Below are positions 1 through 8,231 of a stretch of DNA of 11,329 nt, piece after piece; the first letter of the stretch is position 1; the number at the start of each line of letters is the position of its first letter. Where the stretch lies: positions 1 to 11,329 of the forward strand of contig JAEUMX010000341.1 in assembly GCA_016791285.1 (NCBI GenBank). The letters run 5' to 3'. The stretch comes from Burkholderiales bacterium (GTDB taxonomy: Bacteria; Pseudomonadota; Gammaproteobacteria; Burkholderiales; JAEUMW01). Both the position numbers and the translations under genes were made by a program. The notes below the pieces were generated by a model. That model had not been told where the DNA came from and did not search any database. It saw only the letters and a list, made by a program, of their open reading frames with translations.

Positions 1-180
1 GCCGAGCTCGCGCTCGGATCCCCCCTCGTAACCGGCGCTTCGGTGCGCGCGACCGTCGTGTCCCAAGGGCGACACGACAAGGTCACCATCTTCAAGATGC
101 GTCGCCGCAAGCACTACAAGAAGTCCCAGGGTCATCGTCAGAGCTACACCGAGATTCGGATCGACGCCATCACCGTCTAG
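1..180 (+). CDS. rplU: 50S ribosomal protein L21, C-terminal part (5' end outside window)
   Basis: Frame 1 is open from the first base to a TAG at 178-180 and gives the last 59 residues of L21. The region rich in Lys, Arg and His ([15 protein letters not shown]) followed by an end of the type [11 protein letters not shown] is the usual C-terminal signature of bacterial L21, which binds 23S rRNA in the large subunit. The N-terminal part, about 45 residues by family length, lies before the window. It is followed after 21 nt by rpmA, the standard rplU-rpmA pair, so the two are almost certainly co-transcribed. No fault is visible in the part seen. Confidence 0.96.
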   Translation, partial: AELALGSPLVTGASVRATVVSQGRHDKVTIFKMRRRKHYKKSQGHRQSYTEIRIDAITV

Positions 181-201
181 GATCGCGCGAGGAGTGTAAT
201 C

Positions 202-1612
<1,411 letters not shown>

Positions 1613-1636
1613 GACACAATGGCGAGGTAAGCGCTG

Positions 1637-2755
1637 ATGGCATCCGTGCTCGCCGGTGCGAATCGGCTGGTGATCAAGGTCGGCAGCAGCCTCGTCACGA
1701 ACGACGGACAGGGGCTGGACCACGCGGCGCTCGCGGGCTGGGCGGAACAGGTTGCGGCGCTGCGCGAGCGCGGGCGAGAGGTGATCGTCGTCTCCAGCGG
1801 CGCGATCGCCGAGGGCATGCAGCGCCTCGGGTGGAGGAAGCGTCCGCGCTCCGTGCACGAGCTGCAGGCTGCGGCAGCGGTCGGCCAGATGGGACTCGTG
1901 CAAGCCTACGAGTCCTGCTTCGCGAAGCACAAGCTCACGACGTCGCAGGTCCTGCTGACACACGACGATCTCGCGGACCGCAAGCGTTACCTGAACGCGC
2001 GTTCCACCCTGCGCACGCTGCTCAAGCTGGGTGCGATCCCGATCATCAACGAGAACGACACGGTCGTCACCGACGAGATCCGCTTCGGCGACAACGATAC
2101 CCTGGCGGCGCTCGTCACCAACCTCGTCGAAGCCGACGCACTCGTCATCCTCACCGATCAGGCCGGTCTCTACACCGCCGATCCCAGGAAGGATGCACGG
2201 GCCGAGCTGGTGCGCAACGCAGCCGCGGGTGACCCGGCACTGGAACGCATGGCGGGCAGCGCCGGCAGCGACATCGGCCGCGGCGGCATGCTGACGAAGG
2301 TGATCGCGGCCAAGCGCGCATCCCGCAGCGGCGCCCATACCGTCATCGTTTCCGGACGCGAACCCGACGTGCTCGTGCGCCTCACCTCCGGAGAAGCGAT
2401 CGGCACCGAGCTCGCCGCCGTCGCCATGACCCTTGCCGCACGCAAGCAATGGATCGCGGACCACCTGCAGGTCAAAGGCCGGCTCGAGCTCGACGCAGGC
2501 GCGGCGCGCGCCCTGTTGCGGGAAGGGAAAAGCCTGCTGCCGATCGGCGTGCAGGCGCTGACGGGCGAGTTCGAGCGGGGGGAAGTGGTGAGCTGCGTCG
2601 ACCCCGCGGGACGCGAGATTGCGCGCGGGCTGGTCAACTACGGCGCGAGCGAAGCGCGTCGCATCCTGCGTGTGCCGAGCGCCGACATCGAAAGCCGGCT
2701 CGGTTACATCGACGAGCCCGAGCTCATTCACCGCGACAACCTCGTTCTCTTGTGA
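1637..2755 (+). CDS. proB: Glutamate 5-kinase with C-terminal PUA domain
   Basis: ProB phosphorylates L-glutamate with ATP to gamma-glutamyl phosphate, the first and feedback-controlled step of proline synthesis in the cytoplasm. The 372-residue product has the amino-acid-kinase fold: IKVGSSLVT near residue 13, [12 protein letters not shown] near 50, INENDTV near 136, [11 protein letters not shown] near 151, [13 protein letters not shown] near 173 and GRGGMLTK near 214. A PUA domain fills roughly residues 280-355 (MLGKS-like [11 protein letters not shown], then [10 protein letters not shown]), as in the long bacterial form. The ending [17 protein letters not shown] is typical. The start is supported by GCGAGG at 1622-1627, about 9 nt upstream. 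It follows obgE by 24 nt and is probably co-transcribed. It is convergent with the gene at 2789. Confidence 0.97.
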   Translation: MASVLAGANRLVIKVGSSLVTNDGQGLDHAALAGWAEQVAALRERGREVIVVSSGAIAEGMQRLGWRKRPRSVHELQAAAAVGQMGLVQAYESCFAKHKLTTSQVLLTHDDLADRKRYLNARSTLRTLLKLGAIPIINENDTVVTDEIRFGDNDTLAALVTNLVEADALVILTDQAGLYTADPRKDARAELVRNAAAGDPALERMAGSAGSDIGRGGMLTKVIAAKRASRSGAHTVIVSGREPDVLVRLTSGEAIGTELAAVAMTLAARKQWIADHLQVKGRLELDAGAARALLREGKSLLPIGVQALTGEFERGEVVSCVDPAGREIARGLVNYGASEARRILRVPSADIESRLGYIDEPELIHRDNLVLL

Positions 2756-2762
2756 CGCGCGC

Positions 2763-2784
2763 GCTGCACGAACCGCCGTGCGGC
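2763..2784. terminator. Possible hairpin between convergent genes proB and CNP1-like
   Basis: An 8-bp imperfect stem (2763-2770 with 2777-2784, one G-U pair, 6-nt loop) lies in the 33-nt gap between two convergent stop codons. There is no T run on either side, so it is not a standard intrinsic terminator. Position alone suggests a shared 3' end signal; this is weak. Confidence 0.3.
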
Positions 2785-2788
2785 TCCG

Positions 2789-3346
2789 TCAGAAGCTGTC
2801 GTCGGCCCGGGAATTTGCCCCTGACTTGAGCGCGCGGATGGCCTCGCCAGGGCTTCTGACCGGCACCTTCTTCGGGCAGAAGAAATCCTTGAACAGAACG
2901 ATGCGGTAGCGGTTTACCTCGGTGAAGGCGATCGGTCGCCATTCCGGCTGCTTCACCGGCGACCACGTGCCATCGGCGCGTCCCATTGCGTAGAGCTTGT
3001 ACGTGTAGCCCGTGCAGTCGAGCCCCTCGTAGGTGACGCTGCGCGCGCCGCTCGGCGAGACGACCACCGTCGTGTAACGGATCGCCCAGTCCTCGCCGAT
3101 GCTGATGGACTCGGGGTCGACGAAGAACGTGTTGCGCGAAACACCGCCGATGTCGAAGCGAAGCAGGCGGTCATCCGCCGGAAACGGCGGCAAGGCTGGC
3201 GTGTCCTCCTTGCGCGGGCCTTCGTCGGCTCTTTTCTCGTCGGGATCGGGCACCCGCAGCCAGCGGTCCTCCGCGCTCTTGCAAGCGCAGAGCGCGAACG
3301 AGATCGCCACGACGGCGAGCGCAAGCCGCAGCCTGGCAGCGCGCAC
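2789..3346 (-). CDS. CNP1-like family lipoprotein, function unknown
   Basis: The product, 185 residues from the GTG at 3346, has a basic start, a hydrophobic stretch (RLALAVVAISFAL) and a lipobox-like LCAC with the candidate lipidated cysteine at residue 22, so it should be exported and anchored in a membrane. The mature part carries features of the CNP1-like (DUF1794-type naming uncertain) family: FFVDPESISIG, RYTTVVVSPSGARSVTYEG, a cysteine in LDCTGY and another in DFFCPKK, which could form a disulfide. The family has no known function. A TTG at 3358 is in frame and overlaps the stop of the preceding DUF3501 gene (TTGA). I prefer the GTG because GAGG lies 6 nt before it and the signal peptide then has normal length. 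It is the last gene of the rubrerythrin-led - strand run. Family assignment is from remembered sequence pattern. Confidence 0.85.
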   Translation of the reverse strand: MRAARLRLALAVVAISFALCACKSAEDRWLRVPDPDEKRADEGPRKEDTPALPPFPADDRLLRFDIGGVSRNTFFVDPESISIGEDWAIRYTTVVVSPSGARSVTYEGLDCTGYTYKLYAMGRADGTWSPVKQPEWRPIAFTEVNRYRIVLFKDFFCPKKVPVRSPGEAIRALKSGANSRADDSF

Positions 3347-3354
3347 GGGTGGCC

Positions 3355-3945
3355 TCAATGCTCCTGAAAATCGCCGATGAGCGAGGCCCTGGTGGCGGGA
3401 TCCGTGATGACGACCGCCGCCGGGTAGTGCTGATGGTCGATGCCCATGGCAAGCCCACCGCCGGCGCGCAGCGCCGCGCGCATCTCACCCGTGAGCTCGA
3501 ACCGGAGAAAATGGACCGATGCCGTTTTCTCCTCGTTCGAGCGCTCCAGGTCTTCGTCGGCGATGGCGTGGACCTTGTCGAATCCCTCGATGCGGACCCA
3601 GACATGGTTCTCCACGCCGATCAGCCTGGCGAGCATCTGCCTGCGCTCGTCGATGTCCGTGTACTCGACCAGCATGGTCGCCTTCCAGTTGGTGCCAGTC
3701 GGAACGAGCGGGTTGTACGCGGACAGCTCGCCGTCGATGCCGTCCTCCTCGAAGATCTTCTCGATGCGCAGCATTTCCTGGATCTGGTAGCGAATCGTCA
3801 ACTCGTCCTCGAAGATCAGCGTGACGTGCGGCCCAACGGCCACCGTCCGGTGCTTCTTGTGCGCGAGCACCTTGGCTCGGAAGTCCTTGCGCGTACGCGC
3901 GTAGACCTCCAGCGGCATCAGGCTTTCTCTCGAAATAGCTGCCAT
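3355..3945 (-). CDS. DUF3501 family protein
   Basis: This 196-residue protein matches the DUF3501 pattern as I know it: a start of the type MAAISRESLMPLEVYARTR, then HKKHR at 29-33, FEDELT at 45-50, QEMLRIEKIFE at 56-66, YNPLVPTGTNWKATM at 77-91, DEDLERSNEEKTASVHFLRF at 130-149 and a closing GIDHQHYP. It holds no cysteine and no signal peptide, so it is probably cytoplasmic and not itself an Fe-S protein. The family has no known function; its genes often accompany a rubrerythrin and an Fe-S oxidoreductase, as here. The ATG at 3945 is chosen because AGGA lies 8 nt upstream and the family starts there; a further ATG at 4005 would overlap the end of the Fe-S gene. It follows that gene by 49 nt and is followed by the lipoprotein gene within 8 nt. 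Confidence 0.92.
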   Translation of the reverse strand: MAAISRESLMPLEVYARTRKDFRAKVLAHKKHRTVAVGPHVTLIFEDELTIRYQIQEMLRIEKIFEEDGIDGELSAYNPLVPTGTNWKATMLVEYTDIDERRQMLARLIGVENHVWVRIEGFDKVHAIADEDLERSNEEKTASVHFLRFELTGEMRAALRAGGGLAMGIDHQHYPAAVVITDPATRASLIGDFQEH

Positions 3946-3994
3946 CGGCGGTTTCCTGTCTGGCGCGCCCACGAGGCGGGGCGCTATGGTTGGG

Positions 3995-5332
3995 TCATAG
4001 GCCATAGGCGGTCCGGACCAACGTGAGCGGATGCGCGAGTTCGGCCTGCGTGAGACCGCCCTCGTGAGTACCCTGTTCGATGTGCCGCCCGCCGAGCTGG
4101 CAATCGGAGCTGATGAAATCGGGCTTCGCCGCCCCCGCCATCGCCTTGAACACCGGCTTGCCGATCTTCATCGCCATCGCATGAAATTCCTTCTTGGTGC
4201 CCCAGGCGCCGGAGTGCCCCGAACAGCGCTCGACGGTCGTGACGGTCGTGTCCGGGATGAGCTTCAGCAGCTCTTCGGTCTTCTTGCCGATGTTCTGCAC
4301 CCGCAGATGACAGGCAACCTGGTACGACACGCGCCCCAAAGGCCGCTTGAAGTCGGTCTTGAGCAGCCCGTCCTTGTGGCGTGCAACCAGGTACTCGAAA
4401 GGATCGAACATCGCCTCGCGCACGAGCTGCACATCGGCATCGTCCCTGAACATGAGCGGCAGCTCCTGCTTGAACATGAGGGTACAGGAGGGGATCGGCG
4501 TCATGATGGCGTAGCCCTCCCGCGCGAGTTTCGCCATGTGCGGGATGTTGTGATTCTTGCGCTTCTCGATCTCATCGAGCTCGCCGTTCTCCATCTGCGG
4601 CATGCCGCAGCACTTCTCCTCGATCAGTACGTACGGGATCTCGTTGTGGTCGAGGATGCGCAACAGATCGAGCCCGAAACCAGGCTCGTTGTAGCGCGCA
4701 TAACAGGTGTAGAACACGGCCACCTTGCCGGGGGTGCGCTCGCCGTCGCGCACCGGATGATCCTTGCTGTCGGCAGCAAGCGAGGTCAGACGCTTGGTCG
4801 CAAACTCGGGAATCCAGGCCTTCCGATCCACGCCGAGCGCTTTCTCCATCACGCCCCGGACCGACGCCTTGCGGTTCAGGGCGTTGACGGTCGGCGTGAC
4901 CACGGGGATGCCCGCGAGCTGGCCGACGAGGTCGGTATTGTTCAGCATCTTGTCGCGCCAGCGCGTTTTTCCGTTGCGGTTCTTCACCGCCTTCGCGCGC
5001 AGCATGAGGTGCGGGAAATCGAGGTTCCACGGGTGCGGCGGTACGTATGGGCACTTCGTCATGAAGCACATGTCGCACAGGTAGCATTGGTCGACCACAT
5101 CCCAGAAGGACTGCTTGTCGACGGCGTCCAGCTCGCCGGACTCGCCGTTGTCGATGAGGTCGAAGAGCGTGGGGAACGAGCCGCACAGACTCACGCAGCG
5201 ACGACAGCCGTGGCAGATGTCGAAGACGCGTTCGAGCTCCTTGAAGAGGCTTTCTTCCTGGAAGAACTCGGGGTTCTTCCAATCGATGGGATGTCTCTTG
5301 GGCGCTTCCAGGCTTCCTTCGCGGACAGTCAT
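3995..5332 (-). CDS. Fe-S cluster protein with CCG-type domains (heterodisulfide-reductase / GlpC related)
   Basis: The 445-residue product has two N-terminal cysteine clusters of the ferredoxin type: C40, C43, C46, C50 and C83, C86, C89, C94 followed by Pro, enough for two [4Fe-4S] clusters. The C-terminal half has two CCG-like repeats. The first has C210, C241-C242-G and C283; the second has C341, C370-Ser-Gly and C411. In both, the closing CxxC pair of classical CCG domains is reduced to a single cysteine. No membrane segment or signal peptide is seen, so it is likely a cytoplasmic electron-transfer or reductase subunit. Close relatives are annotated as Fe-S oxidoreductase; the substrate is unknown. 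The ATG at 5332 has AAGGA 5 nt upstream. It sits directly after a strong terminator (5366-5398) behind the rubrerythrin gene, with only 33 nt between, so read-through or an internal promoter must feed it. Confidence 0.9.
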   Translation of the reverse strand: MTVREGSLEAPKRHPIDWKNPEFFQEESLFKELERVFDICHGCRRCVSLCGSFPTLFDLIDNGESGELDAVDKQSFWDVVDQCYLCDMCFMTKCPYVPPHPWNLDFPHLMLRAKAVKNRNGKTRWRDKMLNNTDLVGQLAGIPVVTPTVNALNRKASVRGVMEKALGVDRKAWIPEFATKRLTSLAADSKDHPVRDGERTPGKVAVFYTCYARYNEPGFGLDLLRILDHNEIPYVLIEEKCCGMPQMENGELDEIEKRKNHNIPHMAKLAREGYAIMTPIPSCTLMFKQELPLMFRDDADVQLVREAMFDPFEYLVARHKDGLLKTDFKRPLGRVSYQVACHLRVQNIGKKTEELLKLIPDTTVTTVERCSGHSGAWGTKKEFHAMAMKIGKPVFKAMAGAAKPDFISSDCQLGGRHIEQGTHEGGLTQAELAHPLTLVRTAYGL

Positions 5333-5365
5333 CCTGGTCCTTGTCGATGGGGTGAGGGTGTGGCG

Positions 5366-5398
5366 AAAAAACACCGCGCGCCCTGCGGCGCGCGGTGT
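5366..5398 (-). terminator. Strong intrinsic terminator after rubrerythrin
   Basis: On the - strand a perfect 12-bp GC-rich stem (5398-5387 with 5382-5371) with a 4-nt loop is followed by a run of six U (5371-5366). It begins 20 nt after the rubrerythrin stop and ends 33 nt before the Fe-S gene start. No T run exists on the + strand side, so it works in the - direction only. Confidence 0.95.
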
Positions 5399-5417
5399 CG
5401 GGACTGCGGCGCGACTC

Positions 5418-5837
5418 TCAGTCAGCGAGGTTGTCGAGCGCCTTCTGGAAACGATTGGCGTGCGAGCGCTCGGCTTTGGCCAGGGTCTCGAACCAGTCCG
5501 CGATCTCGTCGAAACCTTCGTCGCGCGCGGCTTTCGCCATGCCCGGGTACATGTCGGTGTACTCGTGGGTCTCGCCCGCGATGGCCGCCTTCAGGTTGTC
5601 ACGCGAGGCGCCGAAGGGCAGATCGGTCGCCGGGTCACCACAGGTCTCTAGGTACTCGAGATGCCCGTGGGCATGACCGGTCTCGCCCTCCGCGGTCGAG
5701 CGGAACACCGCCGCGACGTCGTTCTGACCTTCCACGTCCGCCTTGGCGGCGAAGTAAAGGTAACGGCGATTGGCTTGCGATTCACCGGAAAACGCGTACT
5801 TCAGGTTCTCGTGGGTCTTCGAGCCTTTCAGGTCCAT
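5418..5837 (-). CDS. Rubrerythrin family protein, diiron domain only
   Basis: Rubrerythrins are non-haem diiron proteins that reduce hydrogen peroxide in the cytoplasm. The 139-residue product is the four-helix bundle alone. Visible candidate iron ligands are E19 (GESQANRRY), E52 and H55 (EGETGH), E89 and E92 (GETHEY), and E123 and H126 (AERSH), giving the two ExxH motifs of the family. The classical C-terminal rubredoxin domain with two CxxC pairs is missing: the only cysteine is C66. Electrons must then come from a separate donor. The start at 5837 is fixed by AAGGAG 6 nt upstream; an upstream in-frame ATG at 5924 lacks support. A consensus promoter lies about 115 nt upstream and a strong terminator directly follows, so it looks well expressed. 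Fe-S and DUF3501 genes lie downstream. Confidence 0.95.
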   Translation of the reverse strand: MDLKGSKTHENLKYAFSGESQANRRYLYFAAKADVEGQNDVAAVFRSTAEGETGHAHGHLEYLETCGDPATDLPFGASRDNLKAAIAGETHEYTDMYPGMAKAARDEGFDEIADWFETLAKAERSHANRFQKALDNLAD

Positions 5838-5936
5838 CGTGCTCTCCTTGCAGAGTGGTAGGGTTGACTCGACGGCTGCGGCGCGCCCTTGCGACCTCGC
5901 GTGAAGCGCCGACGCAGCTGTCATGTCCGTGGTTTA

Positions 5937-5953
5937 GACTTGATCCAAGAGTC
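5937..5953. promoter_or_regulatory. Candidate operator dyad at the predicted rubrerythrin start site
   Basis: The 17-nt stretch contains the perfect inverted repeat CTTG-N3-CAAG, flanked by GACT on one side and AGTC on the other (offset by one base from exact symmetry). It overlaps the predicted transcription start (about 5952) of the promoter at 5959-5987, a classic place for a repressor. I do not recognise the binding protein, and it does not fit the type 1 IscR consensus. This is inference. Confidence 0.4.
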
Positions 5954-5958
5954 GCCGA

Positions 5959-5987
5959 AGAATAGGTTTGGACGCTTCCCCTGTCAA
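5959..5987 (-). promoter_or_regulatory. Sigma70-type promoter of the rubrerythrin cassette
   Basis: On the - strand a perfect -35 box TTGACA (5987-5982) is followed by a 17-nt spacer and the -10 box TATTCT (5964-5959), which matches four of six consensus bases. The start should fall near 5952, giving a leader of about 115 nt before the rubrerythrin ATG. It is by far the best promoter in the window. Confidence 0.8.
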
Positions 5988-6017
5988 GGACGATGGTTGG
6001 CAAGCGAGCGCGCCGTG

Positions 6018-6617
6018 CTAGGTCGTGCGCGCCAGCATCGCCTCGACTTCGGCGAACGTGCGCGCGACCTCCGTGGTCTGGATCACGACCCCCAGCTGCC
6101 GCGCGATCTGCGAAGCGGAAAAGATGCCGCGCACCTTCTGCCGGCCCTTCTCGTCGAGATCCACGACTACCGCGTGCAGACGCCCCGCGGCCTTGAGGGT
6201 GGCGACGATGTGACCGACCTTCGCCAGCCGCACGTCTTCCATCTGCAGCACGTGCAGTTCTTCTTGCGGAGTCATCACGTCTCGAACCAGCACGTCCGCC
6301 CGTTTGATACCGCGGCTTTGCACGACCTGCATGGGACGCTCGCCGAGAATGTCAGCGGCGGAGATCACCCCCTTCACGCGCCGCACCTCGTCCACCACCA
6401 GGAGCAGCCGCACGCCGCGTCGCTTCATGCGCTCGTTGGCAATGTCGATCGTCTCGTCGCCACGACCGATGACTGCTGTCACCTGCCGCAGGTCCGTCAT
6501 GCAGTCCACCGCATGACTGTCCAGCCTCACCCGGTCGGGCAGGCTCTGGCTCGGCTCGTGATACGTGACGTCGCGTTCGACCGCGGTTGCGTGCAGGGGA
6601 ATATACTCGCGCAGCAT
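6018..6617 (-). CDS. Two-CBS-domain protein
   Basis: This 199-residue protein consists of a short N-terminal stretch and two CBS repeats. CBS1 covers about residues 37-92 (VDCMTDL, then VRLLLVVDEVRRVKGVISAADIL). CBS2 covers about 110-177 (LVRDVMTP, then LHAVVVDL and KVRGIFSASQIAR). The VKGVISAADI and VRGIFSASQI strand-helix elements and the M-T-P/D openings are diagnostic. CBS pairs bind adenine nucleotides or S-adenosyl compounds and often control a partner; here no catalytic domain is attached, so the role is unknown. I choose the ATG at 6617 because AGGAGG ends 9 nt before it; the ATG at 6626 directly abuts that sequence. It has its own candidate promoter (6679-6707) and lies 180 nt before the rubrerythrin gene on the same strand. 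Confidence 0.9.
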   Translation of the reverse strand: MLREYIPLHATAVERDVTYHEPSQSLPDRVRLDSHAVDCMTDLRQVTAVIGRGDETIDIANERMKRRGVRLLLVVDEVRRVKGVISAADILGERPMQVVQSRGIKRADVLVRDVMTPQEELHVLQMEDVRLAKVGHIVATLKAAGRLHAVVVDLDEKGRQKVRGIFSASQIARQLGVVIQTTEVARTFAEVEAMLARTT

Positions 6618-6678
6618 GCTTGCCATCCTCCTTTTCTGGTGGGGGCGCATGCGTCGATTGGCGCGCTCGCCCTAACGC

Positions 6679-6707
6679 ATCGTAGGAGGAGTGGCTCAGT
6701 TCTTCAA
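6679..6707 (-). promoter_or_regulatory. Candidate sigma70 promoter for the CBS-domain gene
   Basis: The - strand has TTGAAG (6707-6702), a 17-nt spacer and TACGAT (6684-6679); each box matches four of six consensus bases. A start near 6672 would give a leader of about 55 nt. It lies in the 152-nt gap between rppH and the CBS gene. A 6-bp inverted repeat (ATGCGT at 6649-6654, ACGCAT at 6675-6680) lies around the predicted start. Confidence 0.5.
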
Positions 6708-6769
6708 GAGGCTCCGCGACGCCGGCACGCGCGCGTACCGCCGTGCGCGGCCGGGGGCGTCCTGGCAGG

Positions 6770-7282
6770 TCAGCGCACGCCGACGCCGGCCCGGCTCCAG
6801 CGCGCCGTACGTGTGGGAAGGTATCGCGCCAATTCGGTCAGCGCCTTCTGGTAGACGTCCCGCTTGAACTCGATCACGGACTCGAGCGGCACCCAGTACT
6901 CGTGCCAGCGCCACGCGTCGAACTCCGGTTTGGTGCTGGCGCGCAGCGAAACATCGCAATCGCGGCCCACCATCTTGAGCAGGAACCAGATCTGTTTCTG
7001 TCCCCGGTAGCTGCCACGCCACTCCCGGCGCACCCAGTGCTCGGGCACGTCGTAACGCAACCAGTCGCGGGTCCGGCCGAGAATCCTTACGTGCTGCGGC
7101 AGCAGTCCCACCTCCTCGCAGAGTTCGCGGTACATCGCCGCCTCTGGCGTCTCTCCCTGCTTGATGCCACCCTGCGGAAACTGCCAGGAATGCTCGCGGA
7201 CCCGCTTGCCCCAGAAAACCTCGTTCCGACTGTTGCACAGGACGATCCCGACATTGGGTCTGTACCCATCCCGGTCGATCAT
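6770..7282 (-). CDS. rppH: RNA pyrophosphohydrolase (Nudix hydrolase)
   Basis: RppH removes pyrophosphate from the 5' triphosphate end of RNA and so starts 5'-end-dependent mRNA decay by RNase E. The 170-residue product begins [17 protein letters not shown], the usual start, and has [17 protein letters not shown] before an exact Nudix box at residues 38-60 (G-x5-E-x7-REL-x-EE-x-GL, with REL at 52-54 and EE at 56-57). [11 protein letters not shown] and [11 protein letters not shown] later in the chain are also typical of RppH. The length is close to that of the E. coli protein (176). The ATG at 7282 has AGGTGG 5 nt upstream. The frame stays open upstream to 7705, but that part overlaps another gene and is not coding. 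In related genomes it usually lies near proS, as here. Confidence 0.97.
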   Translation of the reverse strand: MIDRDGYRPNVGIVLCNSRNEVFWGKRVREHSWQFPQGGIKQGETPEAAMYRELCEEVGLLPQHVRILGRTRDWLRYDVPEHWVRREWRGSYRGQKQIWFLLKMVGRDCDVSLRASTKPEFDAWRWHEYWVPLESVIEFKRDVYQKALTELARYLPTRTARWSRAGVGVR

Positions 7283-7340
7283 GCCAACCACCTGTATATT
7301 CAAGACTATTTCGAACCGATTGTGGCACACTTCGGTGGCG

Positions 7341-7363
7341 AAAAAAAGCGATTCCTGCGTCGC
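7341..7363 (-). terminator. Weak terminator-like site after the aminopropyltransferase-like gene
   Basis: On the - strand a short 4-bp stem (7363-7360 with 7351-7348, 8-nt loop) is followed by seven T (7347-7341). The T run is good but the stem is very short. It lies in the 119-nt gap before rppH. I see no convincing rppH promoter in this gap. Confidence 0.35.
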
Positions 7364-7401
7364 CTGACGGTATGTCGCGACATGCGCAAGCGCGCCCGCG
7401 A

Positions 7402-8190
7402 TCAGACCGAGAGATGCTTCGAGTCGTGGCGATTGCGCTCCCTCAACCGGTCCACGAACTCCGGGAATTCGAGACCATATTGCGCTTGCAGTTCGCCCGC
7501 CCGCCGCTCCAGCGCCCGCCAGGTCGGCCGTCCCTGAGCGCGCACGAACCCCATCACGATGAGATTGCCGCGCCTCGCGTCGGTAAGTTGCAGCAGGCGC
7601 CCGGGGAAGGCCTGCTCGAGCAGCCGCAGGTGGGCGCCGAGCCCCGGCCGGCCCGTGAACAGGTTGGTCACGAGGACACCGTTGTCGGCCAGGGCGCGCT
7701 CGCAATCCTCGTAGAAGGCGGCGGTCGCGAGTTCGGGTGCCCCGGCGTCCGTCCCATACCCGTCAACCAGCAGCGCGTCCGCAGCGCCTGCCAGACTTTG
7801 CACGAATGCTGCCCCATCCCCGATCTCCACGGTGAGTCGCTCGGACGACTCGGGCAGCGCGAAGAACTGGCGCGCAGCGGCCATCACCTGCGGATTGATC
7901 TCCACCGCCGTGACCCGGGTGTGCGGCATGCGGGCATGGATGAACTTCGCGAGCGAACCGCCGCCGAGGCCGATCATGACCGCGTGCCGGGGCGGCGGCA
8001 CGAAGAGCAGGAACGCCAGCATGGAGCGGGTGTAGGAGAGCTCGAGGTCGTTCGGACGCGCGATGCGCATGGCGCTCTGAATCGTCTCGCTGCCCAGGTG
8101 GAGATACCGGATACCGTCGCGCTCGCTCACGTCCACGCTGCCGCGGGCGGCGACTTCGTTGCGAAGACGGAAGCGGGAGAATCTCGGCAT
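7402..8190 (-). CDS. Spermidine synthase-like (aminopropyltransferase-fold) protein
   Basis: The 262-residue product has the Rossmann-type fold of polyamine aminopropyltransferases: a short beta N-terminus (GIRYLHLG at 26-33, then ELSYTRSML at 50-58), the nucleotide loop [12 protein letters not shown] at 72-83, VEINPQV at 96-102, and IGDGAAF at 123-129. In true spermidine synthases the loop is GGGDG and the catalytic stretch is of the DSTDP-GP type. Here these read GGGSL and [10 protein letters not shown] (143-152), so polyamine synthesis is doubtful. The end (about 200-262) is a normal helical tail. No signal peptide or membrane segment is seen. There is no clear Shine-Dalgarno sequence before the ATG at 8190. 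The gene is divergent from proS with 75 nt between. True function unknown. Confidence 0.85.
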   Translation of the reverse strand: MPRFSRFRLRNEVAARGSVDVSERDGIRYLHLGSETIQSAMRIARPNDLELSYTRSMLAFLLFVPPPRHAVMIGLGGGSLAKFIHARMPHTRVTAVEINPQVMAAARQFFALPESSERLTVEIGDGAAFVQSLAGAADALLVDGYGTDAGAPELATAAFYEDCERALADNGVLVTNLFTGRPGLGAHLRLLEQAFPGRLLQLTDARRGNLIVMGFVRAQGRPTWRALERRAGELQAQYGLEFPEFVDRLRERNRHDSKHLSV

Positions 8191-8231
8191 CGGGTTACGG
8201 GGGGCGGGCCGCGGGGCGAACGCGGGATATG

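Noticed and set aside
3946..4005. In-frame upstream extension of DUF3501 from an ATG at 4005
   Set aside because: It would overlap the end of the Fe-S gene and lacks the family start; AGGA lies before the ATG at 3945.
5838..5924. In-frame upstream extension of the rubrerythrin from an ATG at 5924
   Set aside because: Rubrerythrins begin near [12 protein letters not shown], the downstream ATG has AAGGAG at ideal distance, and the extra residues show no family pattern.
4031..5965. A 644-codon open frame on the + strand, antisense to the Fe-S and rubrerythrin genes
   Set aside because: It mirrors two recognised genes with clear motifs on the other strand, and runs on through a terminator and promoter region. 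Its composition (many Arg, His, Leu, Val) fits an antisense shadow caused by GC-rich third codon positions.
7283..7705. In-frame upstream extension of rppH to 311 codons
   Set aside because: The extension overlaps the SpeE-like gene in another frame. RppH proteins begin [10 protein letters not shown], and an AGGTGG lies just before that ATG.
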